Source of the DNA: Bradyrhizobium ottawaense
GTDB taxonomy: Bacteria; Pseudomonadota; Alphaproteobacteria; Rhizobiales; Xanthobacteraceae
Assembly: GCF_900099825.1 (NCBI RefSeq)
Contig: NZ_LT629693.1
Coordinates: 3,669,001 to 3,733,000 of the forward strand
Direction of reading: 5' to 3'
DNA length: 64,000 bases
Below the pieces are notes generated by a model, which was given only the letters and a program-made list of their open reading frames with translations, made no database searches and was not told where the DNA came from. Below are positions 26,194 through 35,516 of this stretch, one piece after another. Positions within the stretch are counted from its first letter, which is position 1. Each line of letters begins with the position of its first letter. The translations under genes were made by a program, and so were the position numbers.

Positions 26194-27420
26194 TTAGTCC
26201 GTCATCGCCATGGCGCGGAGCGCGTCGCGCTCGCGCACGGAGAGCTTTTCAGTCTCCGATTTCAACTGACCGCAGGCGGCGAGAATGTCGCGGCCGCGCG
26301 GGGTACGAACCGGCGAGGAGTAGCCGGCGTTGAAAATATACTCGGAGAATTTTTCGATCTGCTCCCAGTCCGAGCATTCGTAGCGCGTGCCCGGCCACGG
26401 ATTGAACGGGATCAGATTGATCTTGGCGTGAATACCCTTGAGCAGCTTCACCAGCAGCTTGGCGTCGTCCAGCGAATCGTTGACGTCCTTCAGCATCACA
26501 TACTCGAAGGTGATGCGTCGCGCATTCGACGAGCCCGGGTAATCGCGGCAGGCCTGCAGCAGTTCGGCGATCGGGTATTTACGGTTGAGCGGCACCAGTT
26601 CGTTGCGCAGTTCGTCGCGCACCGCATGCAGCGAGATCGCCAGCATCACGCCGATCTCGTCGCCGGTGCGGATAATGTTGGGCACCACGCCCGAGGTCGA
26701 CAGCGTGATGCGGCGGCGGGAAATGCCGATGCCTTCGTTGTCGGCAACGATCAGCAGGGCGTCGCGCACCGCGTCGAAATTATACAGCGGCTCGCCCATG
26801 CCCATCATCACCACATTGGTGACGCGGCGGCTGCCGGTCGGGGTCTCGCGATCGGCCCAGTCGTCGAGGCGGTCGCGCGCCACCATGATCTGGCCGACGA
26901 TCTCGCCCGCCGTGAGGTTGCGCACCAGCCGCTGCGTGCCGGTGTGGCAGAACGAGCAATTCAGCGTGCAGCCGACCTGCGAGGAGACGCACAGCGTGCC
27001 GCGGTCGGTTTCGGGAATGTAGACGCATTCGACTTCATGCGCCTTCTGCAGATCGTCGCCGCTCGGCAGGCGCAACAACCATTTGCGGGTGCCGTCGTTG
27101 GAAATCTGCTCGGCGACCACTTCGGGACGCGCGACGGTGAAATGCTGCACGAGCTGCGCGCGCATTTCCTTGGAAATGCTGGTCATCTCGTCGAACTCTT
27201 TGGCGCCGCGGACATACATCCAGTGCCAGAGTTGTTGCGTACGCATCTTGCGCTGCGCGGGCGCAATCCCGATCGCGCCCAATCGATCCGCGATCTCGGC
27301 GCGCGACAAGCCGATCAGCGACGGCTTGGCGGGCGGCACGTAGGTCTCGAGCGGAATCTTCTCCAAAGGCGCGATTGCCCCGGAATGAGCTTCGGTCTTG
27401 CTGGTCACGGTGTCGGTCAT
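26194..27420 (-). CDS. rlmN: Dual-specificity 23S rRNA / tRNA adenine C2-methyltransferase
   Basis: 408 residues. Radical-SAM enzyme: the [19 protein letters not shown] motif holds the CxxxCxxC iron-sulfur ligands near 147-154, and [13 protein letters not shown] and [17 protein letters not shown] are the RlmN signature blocks. [12 protein letters not shown] and the LIPFNPWPG segment end the barrel, and the C-terminal [15 protein letters not shown] carries the methyl-carrier Cys. It methylates A2503 of 23S rRNA and A37 of some tRNAs. N-terminal ATG at 27420 follows a weak site. The neighbouring genes are unrelated. Confidence 0.96.
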   Translation of the reverse strand: MTDTVTSKTEAHSGAIAPLEKIPLETYVPPAKPSLIGLSRAEIADRLGAIGIAPAQRKMRTQQLWHWMYVRGAKEFDEMTSISKEMRAQLVQHFTVARPEVVAEQISNDGTRKWLLRLPSGDDLQKAHEVECVYIPETDRGTLCVSSQVGCTLNCSFCHTGTQRLVRNLTAGEIVGQIMVARDRLDDWADRETPTGSRRVTNVVMMGMGEPLYNFDAVRDALLIVADNEGIGISRRRITLSTSGVVPNIIRTGDEIGVMLAISLHAVRDELRNELVPLNRKYPIAELLQACRDYPGSSNARRITFEYVMLKDVNDSLDDAKLLVKLLKGIHAKINLIPFNPWPGTRYECSDWEQIEKFSEYIFNAGYSSPVRTPRGRDILAACGQLKSETEKLSVRERDALRAMAMTD

Positions 27421-27506
27421 GGCCCATCAAATAGGCTTTCCGGCGCCCGCTGGAAAGCCATCAAATGCGTCAGTTTTGGCCTAAAAAGCCGCTTATCTCG
27501 CTTGAA

Positions 27507-27549
27507 GCATGATCTTGCCGGAAAACCGGCGACCAGCTTTCCGGATCAG
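27507..27549. repeat. Palindromic intergenic repeat, family D (copy 2)
   Basis: GCATGATCTTGCCGGAAAA, CCGGCGACCAGCTTTCCGG, ATCAGGC. Diverged copy of the repeat at 26147-26189. It starts 87 bases upstream of rlmN and ends next to the stop of the IalB-like gene. Confidence 0.75.
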
Positions 27550-27551
27550 GC

Positions 27552-28181
27552 TTAGCGCCGGCAATCCTGCGCCAGCCGATCGAGCGCCTGCGCCAGCCCC
27601 TTCAGCGAGAAGGTATCGGTGGTCTCGGTGCCCTTGGCCGAGACGCCCTTGACAGTCGCGTCGGCCGATTTGCGCATGGCGTCGACCATCCGCTCTTCCT
27701 CGGCGGCGTTCTTGATCCAGAGTCCGTCGCCCTGGGTGTACATCGCGTAGGACGCGCCACCGACCTCGAGCGAGGATTCCGAGCCCGGCTTCAGTGCGTA
27801 GCCGATCATGATCGAGACTTCGTTGACGACTTTTTCAGCCGGGCGCGTCGAGACGAAAGCGTAGGCCGGATCGCGCGGACGGTTCGGAGGGTTGGTCTTC
27901 GAGGAAGACGGCTTGGCCAATGCGAAGCACACCTTCTTGCCGTTCGGCATCGCCGTGTAGGCGCCCCATGTGCCGAATTGGCCGATCAGGTTCGGCTCCG
28001 CGCCGCCGGCCGCTGCCGTTGCCGCCGGATCCGGTTTGGCGGCGGGCTTGGCTGCCGCGGGCTTGGCCGTATCCTTCGCGGTACCCTTGGCGGCCTTCGG
28101 CGCAGCCGTTTGCGCGTGCGCGAAGGACGTCACCCCGCACACGACAACAACAGCAACCAGAGATGTCAGTATTCCCCGCAC
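27552..28181 (-). CDS. Invasion-associated locus B (IalB)-like secreted protein
   Basis: 209 residues, GTG start. The signal peptide (1-23, ending AHAQ) precedes a 40-residue Ala/Lys/Pro linker and the IalB fold (about 67-205), with FGTWGAYTAMPNGKKVCFALAKP at its start, RPAEKVVNEVSIMIGYALKPGS in the middle and DTFSLKGLAQALDRLAQDC at the end. The paired cysteines (VCFA and QDCR) fit periplasmic export. IalB was named in Bartonella for erythrocyte invasion, but rhizobial homologues have no known host role. It is read away from the SDR gene, 174 bases. Confidence 0.88.
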   Translation of the reverse strand: MRGILTSLVAVVVVCGVTSFAHAQTAAPKAAKGTAKDTAKPAAAKPAAKPDPAATAAAGGAEPNLIGQFGTWGAYTAMPNGKKVCFALAKPSSSKTNPPNRPRDPAYAFVSTRPAEKVVNEVSIMIGYALKPGSESSLEVGGASYAMYTQGDGLWIKNAAEEERMVDAMRKSADATVKGVSAKGTETTDTFSLKGLAQALDRLAQDCRR

Positions 28182-28355
28182 GGACGACTGATTCCCTTAT
28201 CATTGTGACTGGAAGATGGCCCAACGACGCAATGAGTCGTCGCGCATGGATAGCCGGGAAATGCCTTTTTGGGAAGGCAGTCACGGGCTGGCCCGCTGCG
28301 ACGTCCGCGTTCCGGTGCAAGCCTGCTTAGCAGAACCTTTACACGGCCTGCGAAC

Positions 28356-29195
28356 TCAGCTCCCGGCGCGGCCCGCGCGCTGCTTCTCCCACTGCGCTTC
28401 GGTCCAGTGCAGCAGATCCTCCGCGCCGGAGCTGCGCAAATGCGAGCCGCCATCCTGCACCACCATCTCGCCATTGATGTAGCCGGCCTGGTCGGAAATC
28501 AGGAAGCTCGCCAGATTGGCGAGTTCGCTATGTTCACCGGCGCGACCGAGCGGATTGCGATGCGCCCAGCTTTCGTCGCGCCCCTCGGGCCGCAACTGAC
28601 CCGAGGCGCCCGGGGTCGGAAAGGCACCGGGCGCGATCGCGACCGTGCGGACGCCCTTCGGGCCCCATTCCACCGCAAGGCTTTTGGTCATCGCCAGCAC
28701 GGCGGTCTTGGCCATCGCCGACGGCACCGTGAAGGCGCGCCCGGTGATGGTCGAGGTCGAGAGAATGCTCAGCACCACGCCCTTGTGCTTGCCGTCGATC
28801 CAGCGCTTGCCGGCGGCGAGCGTGCAATACATCGTGCCATGCAGCGTCGGCGCCAGGATCGCATCGGCGGCCCGGAACGACAGATGTTCGGTCTGCGCGA
28901 TGAAGGTCGCGGCAGCATTGTTGACCAACACGTCGATCGGCGCCTCGGCCCAGACCGCATCCATCATGGCATTGACCGCAGCGCCGTCACGGATATCGCA
29001 TCTCGCCACCGAGACCTTGCCGCCCATCTCGCTGCGCATCTGGGCTGCGGTCGCCTCCAGCAATTCGAGCCGGCGGCCGCAAATGATCAACTCGGCACCG
29101 AGTTCGACGAAGCGGCGTCCCATCGCCGCCCCGAGCCCGGAGCCGCCGCCGGTGACCAATATCCGCTTTCCCGCCAGCAGGCCTTTTTCAAACAT
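28356..29195 (-). CDS. SDR family oxidoreductase (2,4-dienoyl-CoA reductase-like)
   Basis: 279 residues, with the ATG at 29195 chosen because AAAGGAATTCAAACG precedes it (a second ATG six codons upstream overlaps that site). Cofactor motif LVTGGGSGLGAAMGRR, arginines in ICGRRLE for NADP, NNAA motif (VLVNNAAATF), and a YxxxK-like site in which the Tyr is replaced (PSAMAKTAV): Ser and Lys of the triad remain but the tyrosine position reads Met or Ala. This replacement is typical of the DECR group, which uses NADPH to reduce 2,4-dienoyl-CoA. A ETLEVNTLHGTM-like loop also fits. It is divergent from the quinone oxidoreductase. Confidence 0.85.
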   Translation of the reverse strand: MFEKGLLAGKRILVTGGGSGLGAAMGRRFVELGAELIICGRRLELLEATAAQMRSEMGGKVSVARCDIRDGAAVNAMMDAVWAEAPIDVLVNNAAATFIAQTEHLSFRAADAILAPTLHGTMYCTLAAGKRWIDGKHKGVVLSILSTSTITGRAFTVPSAMAKTAVLAMTKSLAVEWGPKGVRTVAIAPGAFPTPGASGQLRPEGRDESWAHRNPLGRAGEHSELANLASFLISDQAGYINGEMVVQDGGSHLRSSGAEDLLHWTEAQWEKQRAGRAGS

Positions 29196-29331
29196 CGTTT
29201 GAATTCCTTTCAAACATCGCCGCCCTCATCCCGCACCATAAGGCCATGCATCCGAATCGGATTGTAGCCCGGCTTCAAATCCGGCATGAAGCATCCAGCC
29301 TTCCTTGTGCGTCCGAAAATCAGGTGTGTCC

Positions 29332-30306
29332 ATGAAAGCCATTCTCTGTTCGCAATATTGCCAACCCGACGATCTCGTGCTGGCCGACGTGCCCGATCCC
29401 GTCGCCGAGCCGGGCCAGGCCGTGATCGCGATCAAATCTGCGGCGCTGAATTTCTTCGACATCCTGATGATCCAGGGCAAGTACCAGATCAAACCGCCGT
29501 TCCCGTTCTCGCCGGCCGCCGAAGTCGCGGGCGTGATCGAAAGCGTCGGCGCCGGGGTCACCGACCTGAAGGTCGGCGATCGCGTGGTGGCCTCCTGCGG
29601 TCACAACGGCGCGCGCGAAAAGATCGCACTGCCGGCGAATACCATCGTGAAGATTCCCGACAATCTGGATTTCGATCGCGCCGCCGGAATCATCATCATC
29701 TACGGCACCGCGCTGCACGCGCTGGAAGACCGCGCCAGCCCGAAGCCCGGCGAGACGCTGGCGGTGCTGGGCGCGGCCGGCGGCACCGGCCTTGCCGCCT
29801 GCGAGCTCGGCAAGCTGATGGGGCTGAAGGTGATCGCCTGCGCGTCCTCGGATGAGAAGCTCGAATTCGCCAAAGCCCACGGCGCCGAACTGACGCTGAA
29901 CTACGCCAAGGAAGACCTGAAGGAAGGTCTGAAGCGGCTGACCGGCGGCAAGGGCGTCGACATCATTTTCGATCCAGTCGGCGGCAGCTATGCCGAAGCC
30001 GCGTTGCGCGCCATCGCGTGGGAGGGTCGCTTCCTGGTGATCGGCTTTGCGGCCGGCGACATTCCGAAGATGCCGCTCAACCTGGCGCTGCTCAAGGGTT
30101 GCGATATCCGCGGCGTGTTCTGGGGCGCATGGGCCAAGCTCAACGCGGAAAAGAACCGCGCCAATCTGGAGAAGCTCGTGAAGTGGACCGCGGAAGGCAA
30201 GATCTCCTCGCATGTCGACCGCACCTTCCCGCTGGCGCAAACCGCCGAGGCGCTGAAAGTGCTCGCCGGCCGCAAGGCGATGGGCAAGGTGATCCTGCAT
30301 CCCTGA
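29332..30306 (+). CDS. NADPH:quinone oxidoreductase family protein (zinc-independent MDR)
   Basis: 324 residues; ATG at 29332. GroES-like domain (about 25-120) with SPAAEVAGVIESVGAGV and no zinc cysteines, then a Rossmann domain with VLGAAGGTGLAACELGKLMG (glycine-rich NADPH loop), CASSDEKLEFAKAHGAE, GVDIIFDPVGG and the ending GRKAMGKVILHP. This is the quinone reductase / crotonyl-CoA-like branch of the medium-chain dehydrogenases. Divergent from the dienoyl-CoA reductase-like SDR, which could suggest a shared role in acyl-CoA metabolism, though that is inference. Confidence 0.9.
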   Translation: MKAILCSQYCQPDDLVLADVPDPVAEPGQAVIAIKSAALNFFDILMIQGKYQIKPPFPFSPAAEVAGVIESVGAGVTDLKVGDRVVASCGHNGAREKIALPANTIVKIPDNLDFDRAAGIIIIYGTALHALEDRASPKPGETLAVLGAAGGTGLAACELGKLMGLKVIACASSDEKLEFAKAHGAELTLNYAKEDLKEGLKRLTGGKGVDIIFDPVGGSYAEAALRAIAWEGRFLVIGFAAGDIPKMPLNLALLKGCDIRGVFWGAWAKLNAEKNRANLEKLVKWTAEGKISSHVDRTFPLAQTAEALKVLAGRKAMGKVILHP

Positions 30307-30662
30307 GGCGGCGTTTCACGGCCGACAACGATTCTCGCTACCGACGGCGGCCATTGCTCGGCCGCCGTATCACTTCAGGACACGCGACTCATGATCGCGC
30401 GCATCGGGCGGATGTTTCGCGACGAGACTAGCGACGCACGCATTTGAGATAATTAGTTGCTAACTAGTCCGCGCGTTAAATCTCTGAATTGGGCAATTAC
30501 GCCTCAATCAAACCAAAATATCTCCCAATTCGCACCTGCGAACGTCGTTTTTTAAACCCATTCGGCGTGCGATTTAGCAACCAGTAAAGGGTTCCCGCGC
30601 GCCAAAAATAATTACAACCATGCCGGGGTACCCACAGTTGCGTTCGTAGTGGGAGCATCGCC
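30307..30662. other. 356-base AT-rich upstream region
   Basis: No supported gene. A GC-rich hairpin (30345-30367) ends the preceding transcript. From about 30440 to 30620 the sequence is far AT-richer than its neighbours (TAGTT-GCT-AACTA hairpin near 30455, AACCAAAATATCTCCC, GTTTTTTAAACCC, AAAAATAATTACAACC), suggesting a long promoter or leader of the gene at 30663. Confidence 0.55.
30345..30367 (+). terminator. Hairpin after the quinone oxidoreductase
   Basis: CGGCGGCC and GGCCGCCG pair over 8 bases around the loop ATTGCTC. No T-run follows, so it may be a weak or Rho-assisted end. Confidence 0.45.
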
Positions 30663-31559
30663 ATGGTGGAGAGTACAAAGCCGGTTCATTCGAGGGACCC
30701 GTACGACAGATTCGACGAAGCCATCAGCGATTCCCGGTTATATGAGACGCATCAACCCGGTCGAGCCGTCGGACTACCGTATGAGGCGCCGGAACAGGAC
30801 GAAGCCTACGAGCCGGTCCCGCTGTTCCTCTCCAACTATGAAGATGACGAACCCAAACACCGGTTCGGCAGCGGCGGCGAGAGCAACATCAGCCGCGCAC
30901 TGCTCTGGTCGCGAATTCTCAAGGGCGGCATAGCCGCCGCATCCGCCGCCGGCATCGCGCTCGCGATCATGTCGATGGACAACCCGCTTTCGGTATTTGC
31001 CAACGCGAAAGCCTCGCTCGCCGGCGAAACATCCGGTCAGCTCAGCGCGACGGAGCCGGCGCTGCCGCCGCAAAGCGTTGCCGCGCGGCCAACCAATTCC
31101 GAACCGGCGCCGGATAACGCAGCGCCCCGCCGTCTTCCGCCCGCCAGCCTGACCTCGGTGTCGCCGACGCGCGACGAAATCACAGCCGCCTATCAGGGCG
31201 CGATCAAGAGCAAGGTTGTGGCGATCGAGCCGGCGGCGCAAGCAGCGGCCCCGGCGGAAGCAGCGCCGCCTCCTGCAAGACGCATCGATCCCGATGAACT
31301 CGCGGCGCTGCTGAAGCGCGCGAAGGGACTGCTGGCGATCGGCGACATCACTTCCGCCCGGCTGCTGCTCGAGCGTGCGGCGGATGCGCAGGAAGCCGAC
31401 GCGGCGCTGATGCTGGCGGGAACGTATGACCCGCAGGTGCTCGGCACCCAGGACATGCGCAGCATCACGCCCGATCCCGCCGCGGCCCGGCTTTGGTACC
31501 AGAAGGCGGCCCAGCTCGGTTCGGTCGACGCCAGACGGCGGCTGCAGACTCAAAACTAG
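30663..31559 (+). CDS. Membrane-anchored protein with C-terminal helical repeat region
   Basis: 298 residues, GGGAG before ATG 30663. An acidic cytoplasmic N-terminus of about 90 residues (DPYDRFDEAISDSRLYE, EDDEPKHRFG) leads to one membrane helix (about 95-115). A 95-residue Ala/Pro linker follows, then a C-terminal SEL1/TPR-like region (about 205-295) with RAKGLLAIGDITSARLLLERAAD, ADAALMLAGTYDP and ARLWYQKAAQLGS. The topology puts the repeat domain in the periplasm. Such proteins occur next to TAXI genes in rhizobia, suggesting a partner role, but the function is unknown. It ends 36 bases before the TAXI gene and is probably cotranscribed with it. Confidence 0.75.
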   Translation: MVESTKPVHSRDPYDRFDEAISDSRLYETHQPGRAVGLPYEAPEQDEAYEPVPLFLSNYEDDEPKHRFGSGGESNISRALLWSRILKGGIAAASAAGIALAIMSMDNPLSVFANAKASLAGETSGQLSATEPALPPQSVAARPTNSEPAPDNAAPRRLPPASLTSVSPTRDEITAAYQGAIKSKVVAIEPAAQAAAPAEAAPPPARRIDPDELAALLKRAKGLLAIGDITSARLLLERAADAQEADAALMLAGTYDPQVLGTQDMRSITPDPAAARLWYQKAAQLGSVDARRRLQTQN

Positions 31560-31595
31560 ACTTCACTCGAAGACAGGCACTACGCAGGGGGACAC

Positions 31596-32783
31596 ATGCG
31601 ACGTTTGTTTGGAATGGCACTGATTGCCATCATGATGGTTTGCGGTCAGACCGCCCGGGCCGAAGAGACGCAACTCGATCCCGCCAAGGTCAGCGAAAGT
31701 CTCAAGGCTATTTTCCAGTTCGGTTCGGCCGCCACCAAGCAGGCCTTGAACCAGAACACGGTCACGCTGATCTCTGGCACCATCGGCGGCACCTATGTGC
31801 AGATCGGCGCCGACCTCGCCTCCGTGCTCGACGACGGCAACAAGTTGCGCGTACTCCCGATCGTCGGGCGCGGATCGGTGCAGAGCGTCGCCGACATCCT
31901 GTTCCTGCAAGGCGTCGATCTCGGCATCGTGCGCGCCGATACGCTCGACTATCTTGAGCGGAAAGGCTTTGCGAAGGACATCAAGAAGCAGTTCACCTAT
32001 GTGACCAAGCTCTACAACGAAGAGATGTATGTCATCGCCTCGAAATCGGTCCGTAGTCTCGCCGATCTCAACGGCAAGAAAGTCAGCGTCGACCTTCCCA
32101 ATGGTGGCACCTTCGTCACGGCATCCATCGTATTCGAGCGGCTCGGCCTCAAGCCGAACCTCGTCTATATCGAGCAGCGCATCTCGATGGAGATGTTGAA
32201 GAAAGGCGAAATCGACGCCGTGATCGCCGTTGGCGGCAAGCCGTACAAGTCGGTCAGCGCCTTCAAGGACGACAAGGACCGCTTCCACTTCGTTCCGGTC
32301 GACTATGCCAAGCCGTTGCAGGGCGACTATCTGCCGGCAATGCTGACCGCAAAGGATTATCCGAACCTGATTGCGGAAGGCGAGCGCGTCGACACCATCG
32401 CGGTCCCCGCGGTGCTTGCGGCCTACAACTGGGCGCCGAACACCGAACGCTATCGCAAGCTCGCGCTGTTCGTCGACGCCTTCTTCACCAAGTTTCCGAC
32501 GTTCCAGAACCCGCCCTTCCATCCGAAGTGGAAGGAGGTCTCGCTGTCGGCGCCGCTGCAGGACTGGCAGCGCCTTCCGATCGCCGATCAATGGCTGAAG
32601 AGCCACAACATCGAAGCGGTGACACGCGCCCGGTTCGATGACTTCCTGAAGCAGAGCCCGACGACCGCCGCCAGCGTCAAAAACGACACCGACCGGGAAG
32701 CGCTGTTCAAGCAATTCCAGGCCTGGGAAGCCGACAAGAACGCGCGCGCCCAGGTGGTCCGCCCGGCCGCCACGGCGAAGTAA
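31596..32783 (+). CDS. TAXI family TRAP transporter solute-binding protein
   Basis: 395 residues. Signal peptide (1-23, ending ARA), then a periplasmic binding fold with TLISGTIGGTYVQIGADLASVLDDG (the TAXI opening), GSVQSVADILFLQGVDLGIVRADTLD, and later MEMLKKGEIDAVIAVGGKP. TAXI proteins normally feed a DctM-type permease. None occurs in the window, so this is an orphan binding protein or works with a distant permease. The GGGGGACAC leader contains a strong ribosome site. A membrane-anchored repeat protein precedes it and a second TAXI protein lies 1.1 kb downstream. Confidence 0.92.
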   Translation: MRRLFGMALIAIMMVCGQTARAEETQLDPAKVSESLKAIFQFGSAATKQALNQNTVTLISGTIGGTYVQIGADLASVLDDGNKLRVLPIVGRGSVQSVADILFLQGVDLGIVRADTLDYLERKGFAKDIKKQFTYVTKLYNEEMYVIASKSVRSLADLNGKKVSVDLPNGGTFVTASIVFERLGLKPNLVYIEQRISMEMLKKGEIDAVIAVGGKPYKSVSAFKDDKDRFHFVPVDYAKPLQGDYLPAMLTAKDYPNLIAEGERVDTIAVPAVLAAYNWAPNTERYRKLALFVDAFFTKFPTFQNPPFHPKWKEVSLSAPLQDWQRLPIADQWLKSHNIEAVTRARFDDFLKQSPTTAASVKNDTDREALFKQFQAWEADKNARAQVVRPAATAK

Positions 32784-32887
32784 AGACTGTCGTCGCCCGG
32801 CAGCAGCGCGAAGCGCGTCTTCGCGTTGATGACCGGGTGACCCAGTATTCCACCGAGGTCAATTGTTGAATCGATGGGCCAGAGCGT

Positions 32888-32919
32888 ACTGGATTCCCCG
32901 CCTTCGCGGGGAATGACAG
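32888..32919. repeat. Palindromic intergenic repeat, family E (copy 1)
   Basis: ACTGGATTCCCCGC / CTTC / GCGGGGAATGACAG stem with the CATTC/GAATG relation to the longer copy at 40499-40600. Seven bases before the stop of the DUF1232 gene. Confidence 0.7.
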
Positions 32920-32925
32920 CTGCGG

Positions 32926-33309
32926 CTATTCCACCTCTGCATCCTCAATCCCGCGCTTCAGTGCAGCGCGGGCGGCATCGCGATGGTCTTGCGTGATGTG
33001 GCCCGCGACCATGCGGATGGCGGTGGCCAGGATCGCGGCATCGTCGGTGAAGCCGAGCACCGGCAGCATGTCGGGTATGAAGTCAAACGGCAGAATGAAA
33101 TAGGCGATGGCGCCGAGCAGCGCCGCCTGCACATGACGCGGCGTCTGTTTGTCGAACGCGCAATAATAGGCCGCGAGCAGATCCTCGGCGAACGGAAGCT
33201 TCGCCACGACCCGCTTCAGCTTGATCCAGAAGCGCCGGCGCACGCTTTCGCGGTCCTGCGCCAATCGGTCGGCAGGCTCGAAACCCACGGTATGTTCGGA
33301 CGATGCCAT
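32926..33309 (-). CDS. DUF1232 (YkvA-like) protein
   Basis: 127 residues; ATG at 33309 following GAGGGGAGTGCC (a GTG one codon earlier is also possible). The DUF1232 core (about 45-105) has YYCAFDKQTPRHVQAALLGAIAYFILPFDFIPDMLPVLGFTDD, the family's D-x-I-PD-x-x-P and GFTDD signature, with one or two membrane-associated helices. The function of YkvA-like proteins is unknown, with links to osmotic or membrane homeostasis suspected in some bacteria. It is read on the minus strand, apparently alone. Confidence 0.88.
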   Translation of the reverse strand: MASSEHTVGFEPADRLAQDRESVRRRFWIKLKRVVAKLPFAEDLLAAYYCAFDKQTPRHVQAALLGAIAYFILPFDFIPDMLPVLGFTDDAAILATAIRMVAGHITQDHRDAARAALKRGIEDAEVE

Positions 33310-33411
33310 CACGGCACTCCCCTCGAATCCGCCGCGGCCGGTGGCTGCAGCGGTGTTGACCGAGAGTTGGGGACGTCCGGCCGCTGCCGCAAGGCCGAAA
33401 GCGGCGCGGAT

Positions 33412-33717
33412 TCAACTGACGCCCAGTTGCCTCGCGATCCCGTTCATGGCCCGGGCAAGCTCGATATCGAGCCGGGTGACGCCGCCGGCGTCATGGGTCG
33501 ACAGCACGACTTCCACCGTCTTGTAGACGTTCTTCCACTCCGGATGATGGTCCTTCTTTTCGGCGACCAGCGCCGCGCGGCTCATGAAACCGAAGGCTTC
33601 GTTGAAATCCCTGAAAGTGAAGGTGCGGGCGATCGCCTCGCGGCCGGCGGTCTCGGACCAGCCGGACAGTTCCGCCAGCGCCGCCTGGCGCGCCTCGGCC
33701 GACAGTCGTTCCACCAT
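33412..33717 (-). CDS. phhB: 4a-hydroxytetrahydrobiopterin dehydratase
   Basis: 101 residues from ATG 33717, preceded by CAGGGAGGCGATC. The small PCD/DCoH fold shows [43 protein letters not shown] (the His-His-Pro motif that binds the pterin) and [21 protein letters not shown]. It recycles the carbinolamine formed by phenylalanine hydroxylase. No phhA is adjacent. Symbol assigned by family. Confidence 0.93.
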   Translation of the reverse strand: MVERLSAEARQAALAELSGWSETAGREAIARTFTFRDFNEAFGFMSRAALVAEKKDHHPEWKNVYKTVEVVLSTHDAGGVTRLDIELARAMNGIARQLGVS

Positions 33718-33932
33718 GATCGCCTCCCTGTTCCGCACCGGCTTAACCTAACACCGATGGGCGCCCGAGGGATCCCCACCCAAACCGACTGGATAGCCGC
33801 GTCCAATGGCCACGCGCGGGCCCCGCTAACCATGACGTAGATGTAACCTCGGTTTGGCAGGAAATTTGCTAGAATAGCCCTGCAGGCCTGCTGGCGACGT
33901 GAATTTGTAGCTCAACGATTGCACAGGGATTG

Positions 33933-35354
33933 ATGACCGACGGCCCCACCCTCGCCCAAAAGCCGGTTCCAGCTTCGCCCCGCCCGGCGAAGCAGCGGCT
34001 GACATTCGTCATGCTGGCCGGCGTACTGGCGATCGTCGGCGCGCTGGTGGCGGGTTACTATTTTGCGATGCGCCCGGTGACGCTGAGGATCGCGGTTGGC
34101 CCGGCCAACAGCGACGACCTCAAGGTGGTCCAGGCGCTGACGCAGGCCTTCAACAATCAGCAACGCAGCCAGGTCCGGCTGCGCCCGATTCAAACCGACG
34201 GCGCGGGCGCGAGCGCCAACCTGCTGGGTGAAGGCAAGGCCGACCTCGCCATTATCCGCGGCGACCTCGAAGTGCCCAAAAACGCGCAAGCGGTGGCGAC
34301 ACTGCGCAAGAACGTCGTGGTGCTTTGGGTGCCCCCCGCACAGAAGACCAAGGGCAAGAAGGCGGCGCCGAAGATCACGAAAATCGCGCAGCTCGCCGGC
34401 CGACGGGTCGGCGTCGTCGGCCGTACCCCGGCCAACGTCAATCTGCTGAAAGTGATCCTGGCGCAATACGGCATCGATCCCGCCAAGGTCGAACCTATCC
34501 AGTTTCCGGCCAACGAGGCCGCCGACGCCATTCGCAACCAGAAGGCGGATGCCTATCTCGCCGCCGGCCCGGTCAACAGCAAGATCACCGCGGATGCGAT
34601 CGCGGCTTCGACGCGCGACGGCGGAACGCCGAAATTCCTGGCAATCGATCTGGCCGACGCGATTGCGCAGAACCACCCGGCCTACGAGGCGTCCGAAATT
34701 CCGGCCGGAACCTTTGGCGGGGCGCCGGACAAGCCCGAGGAGGAGGTCAAGACGATCAGCTTCTCGCACCACATCGTGGCGCGCAAAGGCATTTCGGAAT
34801 CGACCATCGCCGCCTTCACCCGGCAATTGTTCGGGATCCGGCAGAATCTGAAGACCGAATTTCCGCTGGCGGCGAAGATCGAGACGCCGGACACCGACAA
34901 GGACGCCATCATCCCGGTCCATCCCGGCGCCGCCGCCTTTGTCGACGGCGAGGAGAAGACCTTCCTCGATCGCTACAGCGATTTCATCTGGTGGGGATTG
35001 ATGGGACTGTCGGCGATGGGCTCCGCCGGTGCGTGGTTTGCCGGCTACCTGAAAAAGGACGAGCGCAACCTCAACACCTCGCAGCGCGACCGGCTGCTGG
35101 ACATGCTGGCCGCCGCCCGCGGCTGCGATTCGATGGACGAGCTCGACCAGATGCAGTCGGAAGCCGACGCCATTCTGCGCGATACGTTGATATGCTTCGA
35201 GCACGGGGCGATCGAGGACGGGACGCTGACCGCCTTCAACATCGCGATCGAGCAATTCCACAGCGCCGTCGCCGACCGCAAGGCGCTGTTGATGAGCATG
35301 CCGCAAAACCTGCAGCGGGCGAGCGCACAGTTCCGGGCCGCCGGCACCGCCTGA
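33933..35354 (+). CDS. TAXI family solute-binding protein, membrane-anchored with cytoplasmic C-terminal domain
   Basis: 473 residues from ATG 33933 (AGGGA 5 bases ahead). A proline-rich 22-residue N-terminus precedes one membrane helix (about 24-46). A periplasmic TAXI-type binding domain (about 50-330) follows: LRIAVGPANSDDLKVVQAL, GEGKADLAIIRGD, GRRVGVVGRTPANVNLL, SFSHHIVARKGIS. A second membrane helix (about 350-368) leads into a 100-residue cytoplasmic helical domain ending AQFRAAGTA, with CDSMDELDQMQSEADAILRDTL. This could be a ligand sensor signalling across the membrane rather than a transporter partner. No permease genes adjoin. This is inference from topology. Confidence 0.85.
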   Translation: MTDGPTLAQKPVPASPRPAKQRLTFVMLAGVLAIVGALVAGYYFAMRPVTLRIAVGPANSDDLKVVQALTQAFNNQQRSQVRLRPIQTDGAGASANLLGEGKADLAIIRGDLEVPKNAQAVATLRKNVVVLWVPPAQKTKGKKAAPKITKIAQLAGRRVGVVGRTPANVNLLKVILAQYGIDPAKVEPIQFPANEAADAIRNQKADAYLAAGPVNSKITADAIAASTRDGGTPKFLAIDLADAIAQNHPAYEASEIPAGTFGGAPDKPEEEVKTISFSHHIVARKGISESTIAAFTRQLFGIRQNLKTEFPLAAKIETPDTDKDAIIPVHPGAAAFVDGEEKTFLDRYSDFIWWGLMGLSAMGSAGAWFAGYLKKDERNLNTSQRDRLLDMLAAARGCDSMDELDQMQSEADAILRDTLICFEHGAIEDGTLTAFNIAIEQFHSAVADRKALLMSMPQNLQRASAQFRAAGTA

Positions 35355-35409
35355 GCGGCGCATTTCTGTAACCTTAGCGTCACAGAATTTTCCTATAGCG
35401 TTTGGAAAC

Positions 35410-35492
35410 CGTCATTCCGGGATGGTCCGAAGGACCAGACCCGGAATCTCGAGATTCCGGGTTCGATGCTAACGCATCGCCCCGGAATGACG
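35410..35492. repeat. Palindromic intergenic repeat, family B (copy 2)
   Basis: Same arms as 3403-3485. It ends 25 bases before the PhoD start codon. Confidence 0.9.
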
Positions 35493-35516
35493 GGGGCCAA
35501 AAACGGCGAGGCTCGC

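Noticed and set aside
30390..30446. 18-codon frame (MIARIGRMFRDE...) after the quinone oxidoreductase
   Set aside because: Too short, poor ribosome site, no overlap with neighbours.
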